The notes beneath the pieces are model-generated. The model searched no databases, was not told the DNA's origin, and worked only from the letters and a program-made list of their open reading frames with translations. From contig CAXHFH010000112.1 in the NCBI GenBank assembly GCA_964015995.1, positions 1 through 6,828 of the forward strand: a stretch of 6,828 nucleotides of DNA. Direction: 5' to 3'. A program made the translations under genes and the position numbers. The stretch's first letter is position 1. Each line of letters opens with the position of its first letter. This stretch comes from UBA1672 sp964015995 (GTDB lineage: Bacteria; Pseudomonadota; Alphaproteobacteria; Micavibrionales; Micavibrionaceae). Of this stretch, positions 5,945 through 6,828 are shown piece by piece.

Positions 5945-6828
5945 ATGTCTGATTATGATTCCTCCTCCATTGAAGTCCTTGAAGGACTCGAACCTGTAAG
6001 AATGCGCCCCGGCATGTATATCGGCGGCACAGATGAACGCGCCTATCACCACCTTGTTGGCGAAATCCTTGATAACTCGATGGATGAAGCTGTCGCCGGG
6101 CACGCGGACTGGATAGAATGCTCGCTTGAAAAGGGCAACATCCTGACGATACGTGATAATGGACGCGGCATTCCTGTCGGACCACACCCTAAATTTCCAG
6201 ATAAGTCATCGCTCGAAATTGTTATGACCATGCTTCATGCTGGCGGTAAGTTTAATAACAAAGCATACCAAACATCTGGTGGTCTGCATGGTGTTGGTAT
6301 TTCTGTTGTGAATGCCCTGTCGGATGATATGTGGGTTGAGGTAGCTCAAGATAAACAACTCTACAAACAGAGTTTTTCACGCGGCAAACCCACAACAAAG
6401 CTAGAAGAACTGGGCACGGTTCACAACCGTAGAGGCACGACCGTATGCTTTCACCCTGACCCTGAAATTTTTGGTGATAAACTAAGCTTCAAGCCCGCAT
6501 GGCTATTCCAAATGCTGCGCTCTAAGGCCTTTTTGTTTTCAGGCGTAGAGATAAGGTGGAAATGTGACCCGGAACTTATAAGGCCGGAAAGCAAAGTCAC
6601 ACCAGAAGCTACTTTTAAGTTTCCAAACGGGCTTCTTGATTACTTAGAAATATCTCTCAAAGACAAACCCACTATCCCCGCATCGCCGTTTCACGGAAAC
6701 GTAAAATTACCTGATGATCAAGGGCGCGTTGAGTTTGCAGTTCAATGGCCTCAAAATGGTGACGGTTTCATACATTCCTATTGTAATACAGTCCCAACAC
6801 CATCTGGCGGAACACATGAAAGTGGTTT
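5945..6828 (+). CDS. parE: DNA topoisomerase IV subunit B, N-terminal part (cut by window end)
   Basis: ParE is the ATPase subunit of topoisomerase IV, which with ParC separates linked daughter chromosomes after replication. The 294 codons present cover the GHKL ATPase domain (to about 220) and most of the transducer domain. Landmarks: RPGMYIGGTDER at 21-32; EILDNSMDE at 40-48 with the likely catalytic base E40 and magnesium ligand N44; DNGRGIP at 71-77; GGLHGVGISVVNALS at 112-126; and the NTVPTPSGGTHESG stretch at the window edge. YIGGTDERA and NTVPTPxGGTHE fit alphaproteobacterial ParE better than GyrB, which usually has YIGDT and NTxEGGTHE forms. The start at 5945 gives the family-typical SSIEVLEGLEPVR opening. 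The only ribosome binding site, AGAAGGG at 5925-5931, is 13 bases away, longer than usual. It is divergent from the secreted pair. No frameshift is seen. Confidence 0.95.
   Translation, partial: MSDYDSSSIEVLEGLEPVRMRPGMYIGGTDERAYHHLVGEILDNSMDEAVAGHADWIECSLEKGNILTIRDNGRGIPVGPHPKFPDKSSLEIVMTMLHAGGKFNNKAYQTSGGLHGVGISVVNALSDDMWVEVAQDKQLYKQSFSRGKPTTKLEELGTVHNRRGTTVCFHPDPEIFGDKLSFKPAWLFQMLRSKAFLFSGVEIRWKCDPELIRPESKVTPEATFKFPNGLLDYLEISLKDKPTIPASPFHGNVKLPDDQGRVEFAVQWPQNGDGFIHSYCNTVPTPSGGTHESG

Overview
The window looks like a piece of an alphaproteobacterial chromosome, probably a short-read metagenome or draft-assembly contig. The evidence is a ParE with alphaproteobacterial-style motifs, an adenylylation-type GlnA with the HHHEVAPSQ motif, and a trigger factor with an intact ribosome-binding loop. 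The tRNA-His gene encodes the canonical extra G at position -1 paired with C73. Many alphaproteobacterial orders have lost this pair, so the host may belong to a lineage outside that group. I cannot place it further from sequence alone.

Layout: bases 15-47 match the Illumina Nextera read-1 transposase adapter, so the true genome sequence begins at about base 48. From 48 to 1302 (minus) lies the trigger factor gene tig, cut off near its 3' end by the adapter. Upstream of it on the same strand are a rho-independent terminator, tRNA-Leu(UAG) and tRNA-His(GUG), each with a candidate promoter. A 122-bp divergent region separates tRNA-His from glnA (1848-3278, plus), which encodes a complete class I glutamine synthetase. 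glnA converges on a minus-strand pair of tandem paralogous genes (4554-5750, then 3282-4487) with only 3 bp between the stop codons. Another divergent region (5751-5944) leads to parE (5945 to the window end, plus), the ATPase subunit of topoisomerase IV, of which 294 codons are present.

The housekeeping genes (protein folding, translation, nitrogen assimilation, chromosome decatenation) show no sign of belonging to one pathway. The least explained part is the pair of secreted proteins of about 400 residues. I do not recognise their family. They are clear paralogs of each other, and each seems to contain two copies of one domain, so two successive duplications are likely. Nothing resembles a phage, transposon, CRISPR array or defence island. 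The pair is the best candidate for undescribed biology here, and its function cannot be named from sequence.
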